Source: Candidatus Saliniplasma halalkaliphilum
GTDB taxonomy: Archaea > Thermoplasmatota > Thermoplasmata > Halarchaeoplasmatales > Halarchaeoplasmataceae
Assembly: GCA_019594235.1 (NCBI GenBank)
Contig: JAFDTG010000002.1
Location: forward strand, 1 to 37,138
Direction of reading: 5' to 3'
DNA length: 37,138 nt
Positions 16,597-24,656 of this stretch are shown in pieces. Position numbers and translations under genes: made by a program. Each line of letters starts with the position of its first letter. Position 1 is the stretch's first letter. The notes under the pieces were generated by a model. It made no database searches. It had not been told where the DNA came from and worked only from the letters and a program-made list of their open reading frames with translations.

Positions 16597-17451
16597 TCAT
16601 ATCAAGTGGGCACCTTTGTTATCTATTCGAGTGACATAAATATTCTCAGCTTCAGTTTGTTCTTGAAGTATTTCAACGATTTTATCAGTATCACCGAAAA
16701 AGAACACAGAATTACCTATCATAGCCATACTCCCTTTAGCCTGACCTCTTAGTGAATCGATGGCATCACCTACTCTTTCTTTTATAAACTTTGTATTCTC
16801 CGCGAATTCAAGTGAAAGGTCTAAGAACTTATCAAAACCGTTATCCGGTAGAAATTCGTCCATACAATCGTTGCCGAAGAGCTTTATCCACTCACTTAAA
16901 AGAGGATCGTTTAAAATATCTGGAGTCACTAGGGGCTGCCCGAGAACAGCTATAACGACTTCCCGGTCTATTTCCTTTTTTATGATATCACCGTCAGGGG
17001 GAAGTCCTTCCTTAACCCTTATCTCGAAACCTCCCATAGATTGGCCCACAACATCACCTAAACCAGTTCTACAGAACACTTCGGAATTATGGGCGTATTC
17101 GACAGCTTTTTCTGGATCTTCTCCGAGGTCGTTTAAAGCTGCCATACCTGCAGATAGGGCACAAGCACCACTCATCCCGAATCCTTGACTGAAAGGGATA
17201 TCGGTTTCGATGAATACTTCTCCACCCTGTGCTATATTGAATAGCGTCTTTTCAACCGTAGGAAAGGCAGTCCGTTCACCGTCAACTTCTATGACCCATC
17301 CCTTTTCACCAACACTTACTTCAGCTTTGGCCCCCAACTCGATCGAAAAACCCGCTCCTCTAGAACCGGTTTTATTGAAGTGTTCTTTTGTTGAGTCGGG
17401 GAGTGTAAAAAATCCTGTTATGTGGCCTGGGCAGAAGGCTTTACTGGTCAT
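16597..17451 (-). CDS. Pantoate kinase (archaeal GHMP kinase)
   Basis: A 284-residue protein. It opens with AFCPGHITGFF and carries the GHMP ATP-binding loop P-FSQGFGMSGACALS (about residues 100-115), which closely fits archaeal pantoate kinase. This enzyme phosphorylates pantoate to 4-phosphopantoate, which phosphopantothenate synthetase joins to beta-alanine in archaeal CoA synthesis. The gene starts one base after the stop of coaBC (TAA-G-ATG) with GAGGAA as ribosome-binding site, so the two are coupled in one CoA operon. No phosphopantothenate synthetase gene is in the window. Confidence 0.9.
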   Translation of the reverse strand: MTSKAFCPGHITGFFTLPDSTKEHFNKTGSRGAGFSIELGAKAEVSVGEKGWVIEVDGERTAFPTVEKTLFNIAQGGEVFIETDIPFSQGFGMSGACALSAGMAALNDLGEDPEKAVEYAHNSEVFCRTGLGDVVGQSMGGFEIRVKEGLPPDGDIIKKEIDREVVIAVLGQPLVTPDILNDPLLSEWIKLFGNDCMDEFLPDNGFDKFLDLSLEFAENTKFIKERVGDAIDSLRGQAKGSMAMIGNSVFFFGDTDKIVEILQEQTEAENIYVTRIDNKGAHLI

Positions 17452-17452
17452 C

Positions 17453-18631
17453 TTATTTCCTCTTCTCTATCTCGTCAAGTATTTTTTCTGCGAGTTCTCT
17501 TTTGCTCCCTTCGACCCACTCGTCTCCCTTTAAGATACATATTGTATTCTTTTCACTTTTCACGTCTTCTAAAGAATTGGCTACGACCATATCAGCTCTT
17601 CTATCCTCTATCATCTTCTCAGCCTTTTCCATGGCTTTTTCTCGTGAATCTTCCGCTTTGAAAGCTACCAAGAATTCTACTTCTTCACGTACTTCTTCAA
17701 TGAATTTGGGTAGAGGTTTTAATTCCAGTGAGATACCCTTTTCTGAAGATATTTTTGATTCTGAAACTTCATCAACACCGAAGTCCGAAAGAGCTGCTGG
17801 AACGATGACGGTTTCAGTTAAATCCTTGGAATACCCTATCAGGTCATCAAGTGTTTCGAACTTTCGATTCGGGATCCAATGAGGTATCTCAGCTTGAACG
17901 TTTCCATACCACAATTGAACGTTAGCTCCGCGTCTAAAAGCTCGTTTAGCCAGTTCGATACCGGTTTTACCGGTGGCTCTATTGGTGATGACCCTCATGG
18001 TGTCTATGGGTTCTACACTGCCCCCGGTTATAACGGTTATATTTTCATCTTTAAGATCGTCGTTCAGCAATCTGATGACGTTGTCAACAATCTCGTCTTT
18101 ATCGGCTACTTTAGCTGCCCCCTCTTCGATCTTTGGACCTACTATCGCGGTACCCAATTCCTCTTGTACTTTCTGTAAATTATCCATGACAACTGGATGC
18201 TCGTACATACTCTGATGCATAGCAGGGACTATCATCAGCGGTATCCCAGAACCTATGCTAGTGGTAGCGAAGGTTGTAACAGGGGTATCATCTATACCGT
18301 TGGCTATTTTGGAGATGGTGTTGGCGGTTGCTGGAGATATCAAAAACAGGTCGGCTTTATCTGGAACTTTTCCACATAGACTGACATGTTCTACCTGCCC
18401 GGTCAATTCAGTTATCGGTTCTGTACCCGATGAGAACTCGATTGAGTAAGGATGAACTATCTTCTCAGCCCATTCTGACATAACACAGTGTACTTCAGCT
18501 CCTTCCCTGACCAATTCACGGATGAGCTTTACACATTCAACTGCAGCTATGCTACCAGTTATACCTAGAACTATCTTTTTACCTTTAAGGTCGTCGCCTT
18601 TGGAACCTCTTAAATGTTTTGAAGGATGCAT
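17453..18631 (-). CDS. coaBC: Bifunctional phosphopantothenoylcysteine decarboxylase/synthetase
   Basis: A 392-residue CoaBC (Dfp). The CoaC half has VLGITGSIAAVECVKLIREL (FMN site), the catalytic His in EHVSL (H82) and ISPATANTISKIA. The CoaB half begins VITGGSVEPIDTMRVITNRATGKTG. The bacterial PxMNxxMW motif appears as PAMHQSMY, and the cysteine of the bacterial substrate flap is replaced (GAAKVAD); I believe this is usual in archaeal Dfp but cannot confirm it here. It makes phosphopantothenoylcysteine and then 4'-phosphopantetheine. Start: ATG 18631 is chosen over the upstream GTG (18655) because the TATA box ATTAAAAGT at about 18655-18663 implies a leaderless transcript beginning there. 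Confidence 0.9.
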   Translation of the reverse strand: MHPSKHLRGSKGDDLKGKKIVLGITGSIAAVECVKLIRELVREGAEVHCVMSEWAEKIVHPYSIEFSSGTEPITELTGQVEHVSLCGKVPDKADLFLISPATANTISKIANGIDDTPVTTFATTSIGSGIPLMIVPAMHQSMYEHPVVMDNLQKVQEELGTAIVGPKIEEGAAKVADKDEIVDNVIRLLNDDLKDENITVITGGSVEPIDTMRVITNRATGKTGIELAKRAFRRGANVQLWYGNVQAEIPHWIPNRKFETLDDLIGYSKDLTETVIVPAALSDFGVDEVSESKISSEKGISLELKPLPKFIEEVREEVEFLVAFKAEDSREKAMEKAEKMIEDRRADMVVANSLEDVKSEKNTICILKGDEWVEGSKRELAEKILDEIEKRK

Positions 18632-18654
18632 ATTTACACCTATTATCGGGGCCA

Positions 18655-18664
18655 CTTTTAATAA
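18655..18664 (-). promoter_or_regulatory. TATA box for the coaBC-pantoate kinase operon
   Basis: On the minus strand the sequence reads TATTAAAAGT. Its centre is about 28 bases before ATG 18631, which supports a leaderless start and excludes the longer reading frame from 18655. Confidence 0.45.
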
Positions 18665-18683
18665 TATTTATCGCAGCCCTGTA

Positions 18684-19214
18684 TCATTTAGTTAGGTACA
18701 GGGTTATAATAATCTTTTCTTCTCTTAGCCCCTCTTCAAACCAGGATGAACTTAAAACATTGTTACCAAAATTTTCTCTATGATCTGTGTTCTCTACTAA
18801 TCCCCCACTGTTTATCACTATATCTTCTGTAAAATCGGTAGAGACTTCCAGGTACCAATCGTATCTATTCTGTATATGGTCGTTGACCATCTTGGAGATG
18901 TCTTCAGCGTAGGTGAAATTTTCACGTTCGATGCCTAAACTCTCTAAATATATCTGTTCAATTAACAGTGCCCTCACGGTCATATCAGTTCTATTGACAA
19001 AACCTTGATCGTGGTTGTACCCGGTATTCGGTATCGTTGAAGAAAGGATAGCTCTTCTTGTATGTCTACAATAGTCTTGGGAGTAACTCCTTTCTTGAAT
19101 TGTATCTAATCGGTTACTGGAGTACACTGTCAATATAGATGCTGCTATCATCAAAAAAACGAAGAATAGTACGGCATCATATAAGCTGAAAACGCCTTTC
19201 TTATCGAAGATCAT
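18684..19214 (-). CDS. Pilin-like secreted protein 2
   Basis: A 176-residue protein, exact family unknown. The N-terminus MIFDKKG followed by VFSLYDAVLFFVFLMIAASILTVYSS looks like an archaeal class III (type IV pilin-like) signal: charged residues, Gly, then one hydrophobic helix. The rest is hydrophilic with several N-x-S/T sites. ATG 19214 is chosen because it forms an ATGA overlap with the stop of the upstream gene and has GGAGGTG just before it. It forms a two-gene unit with the next pilin-like gene, so the products may assemble together. No prepilin peptidase or assembly ATPase gene is in the window. Confidence 0.6.
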   Translation of the reverse strand: MIFDKKGVFSLYDAVLFFVFLMIAASILTVYSSNRLDTIQERSYSQDYCRHTRRAILSSTIPNTGYNHDQGFVNRTDMTVRALLIEQIYLESLGIERENFTYAEDISKMVNDHIQNRYDWYLEVSTDFTEDIVINSGGLVENTDHRENFGNNVLSSSWFEEGLREEKIIITLYLTK

Positions 19215-19681
19215 CCCACCTCCCATATAGTTACTTTTAACGAGCAAAGGTGTGCTCTACCCAGTGCATCTTCAACTACGACGGAAGTGCTTCTAGAATA
19301 GACCTGTTCTTGTGATGGGATAGATGAAGTCTTGAACTCGAAAGATAGGTCGTTATCGTAAAGACTGTTATCGGTAATGGAGATTTTATACTCGAACCCT
19401 AAGGATTGCGGATGATAAGTTCTATTCAGTATGCTTTGGTTGAGGGTTTCTAGATTCTCAGAAACGTATACTCCAGGTGATTCTATTATTAAGTGATATC
19501 GTCGAAAACTCGACATAAAATCGTCGAGGTCTTGTTTCATATCATTTTCTTTCTGCTCTTGGATATACACCGATTGAACGTGAAATATACTCAACGTGAA
19601 GATCGAGATAGCTATTATGATGGTAAGCAGAGCTGGTATATCGACGAAGAACCCCGCTACGCCTCTGTTATCTCTGTGCAT
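19211..19681 (-). CDS. Pilin-like secreted protein 1
   Basis: A 156-residue protein. MHRDNRG precedes VAGFFVDIPALLTIIIAISIFTLSIF, again a class III-like signal with a likely prepilin-peptidase cut after Gly. The remaining beta-rich domain has no family that I recognise. ATG 19681 is preferred to the preceding TTG since a TATA box lies 26 bases upstream. It overlaps the downstream pilin-like gene by four bases. The pair could form a minor pilin or pseudopilin complex; this is inferred from the N-termini only. Confidence 0.6.
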   Translation of the reverse strand: MHRDNRGVAGFFVDIPALLTIIIAISIFTLSIFHVQSVYIQEQKENDMKQDLDDFMSSFRRYHLIIESPGVYVSENLETLNQSILNRTYHPQSLGFEYKISITDNSLYDNDLSFEFKTSSIPSQEQVYSRSTSVVVEDALGRAHLCSLKVTIWEVG

Positions 19682-19700
19682 CAAGGAGGGGAAAAGAGGA

Positions 19701-19716
19701 ATGATATTTATATTTT
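19701..19716 (-). promoter_or_regulatory. TATA box of the pilin-like operon, reaching the end of the GNAT gene
   Basis: The minus strand reads TTTAAAATATAAAT here, centred about 27 bases before ATG 19681. It touches the stop codon of the upstream acetyltransferase gene, so the pilin-like pair can be transcribed separately. Confidence 0.45.
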
Positions 19717-20647
19717 AAAACGATTCATAGATGCCGTTGTGAAACGTATCTTCGTATCCCAGTTCATCTAGATGGTCTTGTAGTTTTCCTTGGAAACTTT
19801 TTACTAAAACTTGTCCCCATCTATCCTCGTAATAGTTGAATCCATAATCTTTTAAAATATTCACGTAATTTTGGTTAACGAATTTGATCACAAAATAGTT
19901 CTTATCGTAGATGCTCTCTACGGCCTGTAAGAGTGTAGGAAGGTCCTTTTTTTCTTCTACAGCTATCTCCTCACAGATCACTTGGCTTCTTCCTCCCTGC
20001 AGCATCAAATAACCGATCTTTTCACCGTTTCTATAAGCTATCCTTACATTCTCATTCTTCGGCCACCCCCTAGCTTCAGCCATCTCCCAGAACTCATCTT
20101 CACGAACAACTAATCCGGTCAACCCTTCAACACTATTCAAGTAAGTTTTTCGAACGTACTCTGGGTCTTCTTCCTCCTTCAACTCTATCTCTTCGTTTTC
20201 GACATCACTTTTCAGTTTTTTGTAGGCTGCGGGATAGGCCAGTATATCTCGATATCCCAACTTTTCATAGAGATTATGCGCCACGTTAGATTTATCAGTC
20301 ATCAAGAAGGAAAATCTCACACCTTTCTCTTCCATTATCTCGTGTGCTCTGTTCAATAACTTTGTACTGACACCCTTTCTAGATGCTGAAGGACGTGTAC
20401 ATACATTACGTATCCCACCAGTTAATTCGACACCGCTTTTTGTTTTCAACCTCGGAAAAAGTAGTCCCACGGTCCCCAATACCTTTTCATCTTCCTTAGC
20501 ATACAATTCTCCACCCCATTCAGGTACTCTAGAATCGGCTTTTATCATATCTACAACGTGTTGTTTAGAATACGGGTGGTTGAAACATGTGAGGGTGAGT
20601 TCTGTCATCTGGTCGTCATCGACTTCTTCGTAAGTTACTATCTCCAT
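19715..20647 (-). CDS. GNAT family N-acetyltransferase
   Basis: A 310-residue protein. The N-terminal half is a GNAT domain: GGELYAKEDEKVLGTVGLLFPR, then the acetyl-CoA loop region IRNVCTRPSASRKGVSTKLLNRA (R90-K91-G92 in place of the usual R/Q-x-x-G-x-G/A) and NLYEKLGYRD near 126-134. The C-terminal half (about 160-310) looks like a second, degenerate GNAT or sterol-carrier-like domain, as in Eis-type acetyltransferases. The substrate is unknown. ATATATTTAAAT at 20667-20678 predicts a leaderless ATG. Confidence 0.82.
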   Translation of the reverse strand: MEIVTYEEVDDDQMTELTLTCFNHPYSKQHVVDMIKADSRVPEWGGELYAKEDEKVLGTVGLLFPRLKTKSGVELTGGIRNVCTRPSASRKGVSTKLLNRAHEIMEEKGVRFSFLMTDKSNVAHNLYEKLGYRDILAYPAAYKKLKSDVENEEIELKEEEDPEYVRKTYLNSVEGLTGLVVREDEFWEMAEARGWPKNENVRIAYRNGEKIGYLMLQGGRSQVICEEIAVEEKKDLPTLLQAVESIYDKNYFVIKFVNQNYVNILKDYGFNYYEDRWGQVLVKSFQGKLQDHLDELGYEDTFHNGIYESF

Positions 20648-20666
20648 GGATGGTCCAATGTTCGAG

Positions 20667-20678
20667 ATATATTTAAAT
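20667..20678 (-). promoter_or_regulatory. TATA box for GNAT gene
   Basis: The minus strand reads ATTTAAATATAT, centred about 26 bases before the ATG at 20647, the spacing expected for a leaderless archaeal transcript. Confidence 0.5.
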
Positions 20679-20752
20679 TTTTAAAGTCATTAATCATTAT
20701 ACGAGAAAATTAAATAACAAAGGAATGTTATACACCCAATGGTGTTCAAGAT

Positions 20753-21856
20753 ATGACAAGTTCAAAGGTTTACTTTTCCGATCTATCCTCGGGAAGTAAA
20801 GAAAATAATTTGATAAACAGAATAGGACGATTATTCAAGAAAGCTAGTGAAGGTTTAGAATACGAAAAAGATGACCTCGTTGCACTCAAATTACATTTCG
20901 GTGAGAAAGGTATAGATACGTTCCTCAGACCCGTTCAGGTAGAACCTATCATCAAAGCGGTAAGAGATGCCGGTGGTAAGCCATTCCTGGCGGATTCTAA
21001 TACACTCTACTCAGGCAGCAGATCCAATGCCGTTGATCATCACAAGACCGCACAGGAGAACGGATGGGTAAGGCCAGTAGTCAGTGCTCCGGTAGTGATC
21101 GCTGATGGACTACACGGCAATGAATTTTATAAAGTTGAAATCGACGGGAAACATTTCGATGAAGTCAAGATCGGTGCCGGATTCTTTCAATGCGATGGTA
21201 TCGTAGGTGTTTCACATTTCAAAGGCCATGGTATGACCGGATTCGGAGGTACTCTAAAAAATCTCGGAATGGGTTGTGCTTCTCGTGCCGGGAAGTTGAT
21301 GATGCATTACAACGTTGAACCTGAAGTCGATATCGACGAGTGTATCGGATGTGGAAAGTGTGCTATCTGGTGCCCAGTAGAAGCGATAGAAGTTGAACAG
21401 TATGCTGAGATCGATTTAGATAAGTGTATCGGATGCGGTGAATGCAGGATCGTCTGTCCAGAAGGTGCGATCCAGGTGAAGGATTCCTCCTCAAATTTTG
21501 AGATCCAAGAAAAGATCGCCGAGTTCGCCCACGGCTCATTATTGGATAAATATGATAAATCACTGTTTTTCAATTTCGTAGTGGATGTTACACCAGAATG
21601 TGATTGTCCTCCGTGGAGAAAGTATCCGATGGTACCTGATATAGGTATAATCGCTTCAAAAGATCCGGTCGCGGTAGATCAGGCGGCTTTTGATCTAGTG
21701 AAAGAAGAAAAAGGTCGGGAATACGGTGCTGGAATCGATAAGTTTGCTAAAGAACACGATGTCGACCCGACTGCACAGTTAAAACATGGTGAGAAGATAG
21801 GTCTCGGAACCCGTGAATATGAACTTATAGATATCTCCGATGTTAGTGGTGAATAG
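20753..21856 (+). CDS. DUF362 protein with inserted 2x[4Fe-4S] ferredoxin domain
   Basis: A 367-residue protein. DUF362 motifs frame the sequence: VALKLHFGEKG...FLRP near 43-60, VGVSHFKGHGMTGFGGTLKNLGMGCASR at about 151-178 and DPVAVDQAAFDLV near the end. Two [4Fe-4S] motifs sit between them: C197-x2-C200-x2-C203-x3-C207 and C225-x2-C228-x2-C231-x3-C235. DUF362 proteins with a ferredoxin insert are widespread in anaerobes, and their reaction is not established. A further cysteine pair (CDCPPW, near 283) may bind a ligand. TATA AAATTAAATAAC is at about 20706; GGTG precedes the ATG. The threonine dehydrogenase gene follows after two bases, so they form an operon. Confidence 0.85.
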   Translation: MTSSKVYFSDLSSGSKENNLINRIGRLFKKASEGLEYEKDDLVALKLHFGEKGIDTFLRPVQVEPIIKAVRDAGGKPFLADSNTLYSGSRSNAVDHHKTAQENGWVRPVVSAPVVIADGLHGNEFYKVEIDGKHFDEVKIGAGFFQCDGIVGVSHFKGHGMTGFGGTLKNLGMGCASRAGKLMMHYNVEPEVDIDECIGCGKCAIWCPVEAIEVEQYAEIDLDKCIGCGECRIVCPEGAIQVKDSSSNFEIQEKIAEFAHGSLLDKYDKSLFFNFVVDVTPECDCPPWRKYPMVPDIGIIASKDPVAVDQAAFDLVKEEKGREYGAGIDKFAKEHDVDPTAQLKHGEKIGLGTREYELIDISDVSGE

Positions 21857-21858
21857 GT

Positions 21859-22803
21859 ATGAGTGAAAAGATACTGGTCACTGGCGCTCTAGGTCAGATA
21901 GGATCAGATCTAATACCGAAACTGCAAAAGAAATACGGTAAAGAAAATATCATCTCTCTAGATTATAATGAATTACCAGATGATTATGATGGAATACTGA
22001 AAAAGGGAGATGTGAGGGATAAAAAAATATTAGAAGACTTATGGAAGGAATATAAATTTACCAAAGTCTATCACTTAGCTTCTCTTTTATCAGCCACTGG
22101 TGAAAAACACCCCGATCTGGCATGGGACGTCAACATGACCGGTCTTAAACACGTGTTAGATATCTCTAAAGAATACGATACCCAGGTATTCTGGGCCAGC
22201 TCTATAGCTGTTTTCGGTTCTACCACTCCTTTAGATAACACTCCACAACACACCATCCTTGAACCGGTCACCATATACGGAGTTACAAAAGTATCCGGTG
22301 AGTTACTCTGTCAGTACTACCATGAAAAATATGGGTTAGATGTCAGAAGTATACGATATCCTGGATTGATAAGCTGGAAGCAAGAACCCGGCGGCGGTAC
22401 TACGGATTACGCCGTAGACATATTTTATAAAGCAATCGAAGAGGAGGAATACACCTGTTTTGTTAAAGAGGATACAAAGCTTCCTATGATGTACATGGAG
22501 GACGCGATAAGAGGAACTTTGATGCTCATGGATGCCGACGAAGAGGATATCAATGTCAGGACGAGTTACAACCATTCTGCCCTCAGTTTTACGGCTAAAG
22601 AGTTAGAAGATGAGATCAAGAAGCATATACCGGACTTCGAAGTAAAGTACGAACCGGATGAAAGGCAGAAAACAGCGGATTCGTGGCCGAATACCATCGA
22701 CGACTCGGCAGCAAGAGAAGATTGGGGTTGGGAACACGAGTACGATCTGGAGAGGATGACCGAAGTGATGCTGGAGAACTTAAGAAAGAAACTCTCTAAA
22801 TAG
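21859..22803 (+). CDS. tdh: L-threonine 3-dehydrogenase (SDR/epimerase type)
   Basis: A 314-residue extended SDR. The NAD loop is G9-x2-G12-x2-G15 (TGALGQIG), the catalytic Ser is in WASSIAVFG (S114/S115) and the Tyr-x3-Lys pair is Y140/K144 (TIYGVTK). LDVRSIRYPGLIS, GTTDYAVDIFYKAI and LPMMYMEDAI are strongly like the SDR-type threonine dehydrogenases of Thermoplasma and Flavobacterium, as I recall them, rather than UDP-sugar epimerases. The enzyme oxidises L-threonine to 2-amino-3-ketobutyrate with NAD+. GGTGA lies six bases before the ATG. It is probably translated from the same message as the DUF362/ferredoxin gene, which may take part in amino-acid oxidation (inferred). Confidence 0.9.
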   Translation: MSEKILVTGALGQIGSDLIPKLQKKYGKENIISLDYNELPDDYDGILKKGDVRDKKILEDLWKEYKFTKVYHLASLLSATGEKHPDLAWDVNMTGLKHVLDISKEYDTQVFWASSIAVFGSTTPLDNTPQHTILEPVTIYGVTKVSGELLCQYYHEKYGLDVRSIRYPGLISWKQEPGGGTTDYAVDIFYKAIEEEEYTCFVKEDTKLPMMYMEDAIRGTLMLMDADEEDINVRTSYNHSALSFTAKELEDEIKKHIPDFEVKYEPDERQKTADSWPNTIDDSAAREDWGWEHEYDLERMTEVMLENLRKKLSK

Positions 22804-22806
22804 TTT

Positions 22807-23202
22807 TTAAATTTCAAATTCCTTTTTTATTTTATCTATTAGTTCGTCAAAGCTCTCATTTCCATAGATGCTATTGTATACATTCAAGAAACCGAGGACC
22901 ATATCTTTTGCATCATCTTCAAGATTCTTTATCTCTGTTTTTCTCTCTTCTAGGGTCTCTTCACCTTTATCCGTTAAACTATAATATTTTCTATCTTCTG
23001 GGCCTTGCTCAGCCCGTTCTATGAGACCCTTTTTTTCCATCCTGTTCAACGCGCCATATACAGTGCCGTAACTAGGATTCCAATGTCCGTTAGATATCTC
23101 TTTCAATCTCTTGATGATCTCATATCCGTAAGTCGCCCCTTCCTCTTTCATCGTTTTAAATATTAGATAGCTAATAAGCTCACTAGGCAGCCTTTTTTGC
23201 AT
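22807..23202 (-). CDS. PadR family transcriptional regulator 1
   Basis: A 131-residue PadR protein. The winged helix covers about 10-85: LISYLIFKTMKEEGATYGYEIIKRLKEIS, SYGTVYGALNRMEKKGLIE and KYYSLTDKGEETL. A C-terminal helix follows for dimerisation. It is divergent from the split permease at 23302, and an inverted repeat lies between them, so it probably represses that operon and itself. It has no obvious metal-binding cysteines, unlike the second PadR in this window. Its 3' end is convergent with the threonine dehydrogenase gene. Confidence 0.9.
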   Translation of the reverse strand: MQKRLPSELISYLIFKTMKEEGATYGYEIIKRLKEISNGHWNPSYGTVYGALNRMEKKGLIERAEQGPEDRKYYSLTDKGEETLEERKTEIKNLEDDAKDMVLGFLNVYNSIYGNESFDELIDKIKKEFEI

Positions 23203-23253
23203 CTTTATTCCTGGAATTGGATAGATGATGAGATTATTTGGTCTTTTGGGAAA

Positions 23254-23279
23254 AGTATTATATATCGTACCGCAATACT
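23254..23279 (+). promoter_or_regulatory. Permease promoter with inverted repeat (likely PadR operator)
   Basis: AGTATT (23254-23259) and AATACT (23274-23279) are perfect inverted arms 14 bases apart. The TATA box TTATATA (about 23258-23264) starts in the left arm, and the predicted start site is near 23287, followed by AGGTG (23292-23296) and ATG 23302. Binding at the arms would block TBP, a common archaeal repression mode. Confidence 0.55.
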
Positions 23280-23301
23280 ACGCAACGTAATAGGTGTAAA
23301 G

Positions 23302-23784
23302 ATGAACATAACCGCTATCGGACTCATAATATTGGCCATTTCTTTATTGATATGGTCCTTTACTAAAGATAAAGAGAAAACGATAAAAGGTTTGAACGTG
23401 GCGAAAAACATGTTCAAAGGTATCGCTGTAGAGATAATATCTATATTGGCTCTTATAGGACTGTTTTTAACGCTGGTTCCTCCCGGGACTATAAGGTCTG
23501 TATTAGGTGATACCTCTGTTATAGAGGCCACTTTTATCTCAGCAGCTTTCGGTACCATAACATTGATACCTGCATTTGTGGCGTTTCCCCTTGCTTCTTC
23601 TTTGGTGGATGAGGGAGCTCATCTAGTTTCAATGGCAGCTTTCATCACAACCCTTACAATGGTCGGTTTCATAACGGCACCGATAGAGATCGAATATTTT
23701 GGTAAAAAATTCACTTTAGTAAGAAATGTACTTAGCTTCCTAGCAGCCATCTTGATCTCACTTGGTATGGGGTTGATATTATGA
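23302..23784 (+). CDS. Split permease 1, first half (COG0701/ArsP-like)
   Basis: A 160-residue protein with about four membrane segments. GTITLIPAFVAFPLASSLVDEGA and MAAFITTLTMVGFITAPIEIEYFGKK are the conserved core of the PF03773 permease family (COG0701), whose full-length members are about 300 residues with two such halves. Here the halves are separate genes, joined by an ATGA overlap. Start: ATG 23302 has AGGTG six bases before it and a promoter just upstream; reading further back would cross the promoter. The substrate is unknown; characterised relatives export organoarsenicals. It is 39 percent or so similar by eye to the first half in the second locus. Confidence 0.8.
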   Translation: MNITAIGLIILAISLLIWSFTKDKEKTIKGLNVAKNMFKGIAVEIISILALIGLFLTLVPPGTIRSVLGDTSVIEATFISAAFGTITLIPAFVAFPLASSLVDEGAHLVSMAAFITTLTMVGFITAPIEIEYFGKKFTLVRNVLSFLAAILISLGMGLIL

Positions 23785-24500
23785 AATTTAGATTGGAAAC
23801 GATAGTTAAATTTTTCAAAGATAATAAGATAGCGGCTTTCACTATATTCGCTTATGTCGTTGTTTTTGTATATTCTCCAAATCTAGGTATCGACAGTTTA
23901 AAAATGACGGCATCTTACTTTTTAGAGATGCTGGAGATATTACCGGCTGTTTTTATAGTCATGGGCATGGTTGAAGTTTGGGTATCTCGAGAAACGATAA
24001 TGGGAATATTCGGTAAAGGATCTGGAATTAAGGGTAGATTCGCTTCGGTTTTGATAGGTTCTTTCTCAGCCGGACCAATATATGCAGCTTTTCCCGTCTG
24101 TTTTACGCTGTTGAAAAAAGGCTCATCGGTCTCAAACATCGTGATAATACTGAGCGCATGGGCCGTGGTCAAAGCACCGATGTTGATAGTTGAAACTCAA
24201 TTCATGGGATTGTCCTTCATGTTAGTAAGGTACATATTCACCGTACCGGCGATAATCATGATAGGGATCATCACTGGTAAGATTATCAGTAAGGAATACG
24301 TTATAAAAAATTCAAGTAAGGATGGCTTACTAGTTGAAAGGATAGATGAATTATTACCCGGCCATAACTGTGGTGCTTGTGGATACGGTTCATGCAGGGA
24401 GACTGCCGAGCAGATCGCTGATGGAGACGAGGAACCGGATGTTTGCGTTCCATTGGAAGAGGAAAAGACTATCAGGGAACTGTTAGAAACCTGTTCCTGA
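23781..24500 (+). CDS. Split permease 1, second half fused to RnfB-like Fe-S domain
   Basis: A 239-residue protein. Residues 15-170 are the second PF03773-type half: EILPAVFIVMGMVEVWV, GSFSAGPIYAAFPVCFTLLKKG and SAWAVVKAPMLIVETQF. Residues 185-225 form a separate domain with C197-x2-C200-x4-C205-x16-C222 in a HNCGACGYGSCRETAEQIADG context, the Fes (PF04060) [4Fe-4S] motif known from RnfB and corrinoid Fe-S proteins. I do not know of a described transporter with this fusion. The domain should lie in the cytoplasm. It starts in an ATGA overlap with the first half, and a NapH-like ferredoxin follows 156 bases on. Redox control or redox coupling of transport is inferred. Confidence 0.82.
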   Translation: MKFRLETIVKFFKDNKIAAFTIFAYVVVFVYSPNLGIDSLKMTASYFLEMLEILPAVFIVMGMVEVWVSRETIMGIFGKGSGIKGRFASVLIGSFSAGPIYAAFPVCFTLLKKGSSVSNIVIILSAWAVVKAPMLIVETQFMGLSFMLVRYIFTVPAIIMIGIITGKIISKEYVIKNSSKDGLLVERIDELLPGHNCGACGYGSCRETAEQIADGDEEPDVCVPLEEEKTIRELLETCS

Positions 24501-24518
24501 TCTTCTTCCGTCTTTTCG

Positions 24519-24602
24519 TCAATCAGCCTTTTCCATAAGAGCTTCTAAGAGATCCATCACACCTACATCCCTAGCGGTCCTTTTCAAGTATTCCTTGTCC
24601 AT
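24519..24602 (-). CDS. Possible 27-residue protein or C-terminal gene remnant
   Basis: The minus strand between the permease and the NapH-like gene encodes MDKEYLKRTARDVGVMDLLE and seven more residues, after AGGAGG two to three bases before the ATG. The same frame is open further back to a TAA at about 24680 and gives a natural-looking, helical, charged peptide of about 53 residues that lacks an ATG. It could be a small protein or the tail of a gene whose front was lost. I do not recognise it. Confidence 0.3.
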   Translation of the reverse strand: MDKEYLKRTARDVGVMDLLEALMEKAD

Positions 24603-24656
24603 GTCCTCCTGGCGTGTGATTATACTCAAAACGTCTTCAAGGTCCTGTTCGCATTT

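Noticed and set aside
23197..23301. Longer N-terminus of the first split permease half
   Set aside because: The extension crosses the promoter and PadR operator region and is not hydrophobic like the family's start; ATG 23302 has a proper ribosome-binding site.
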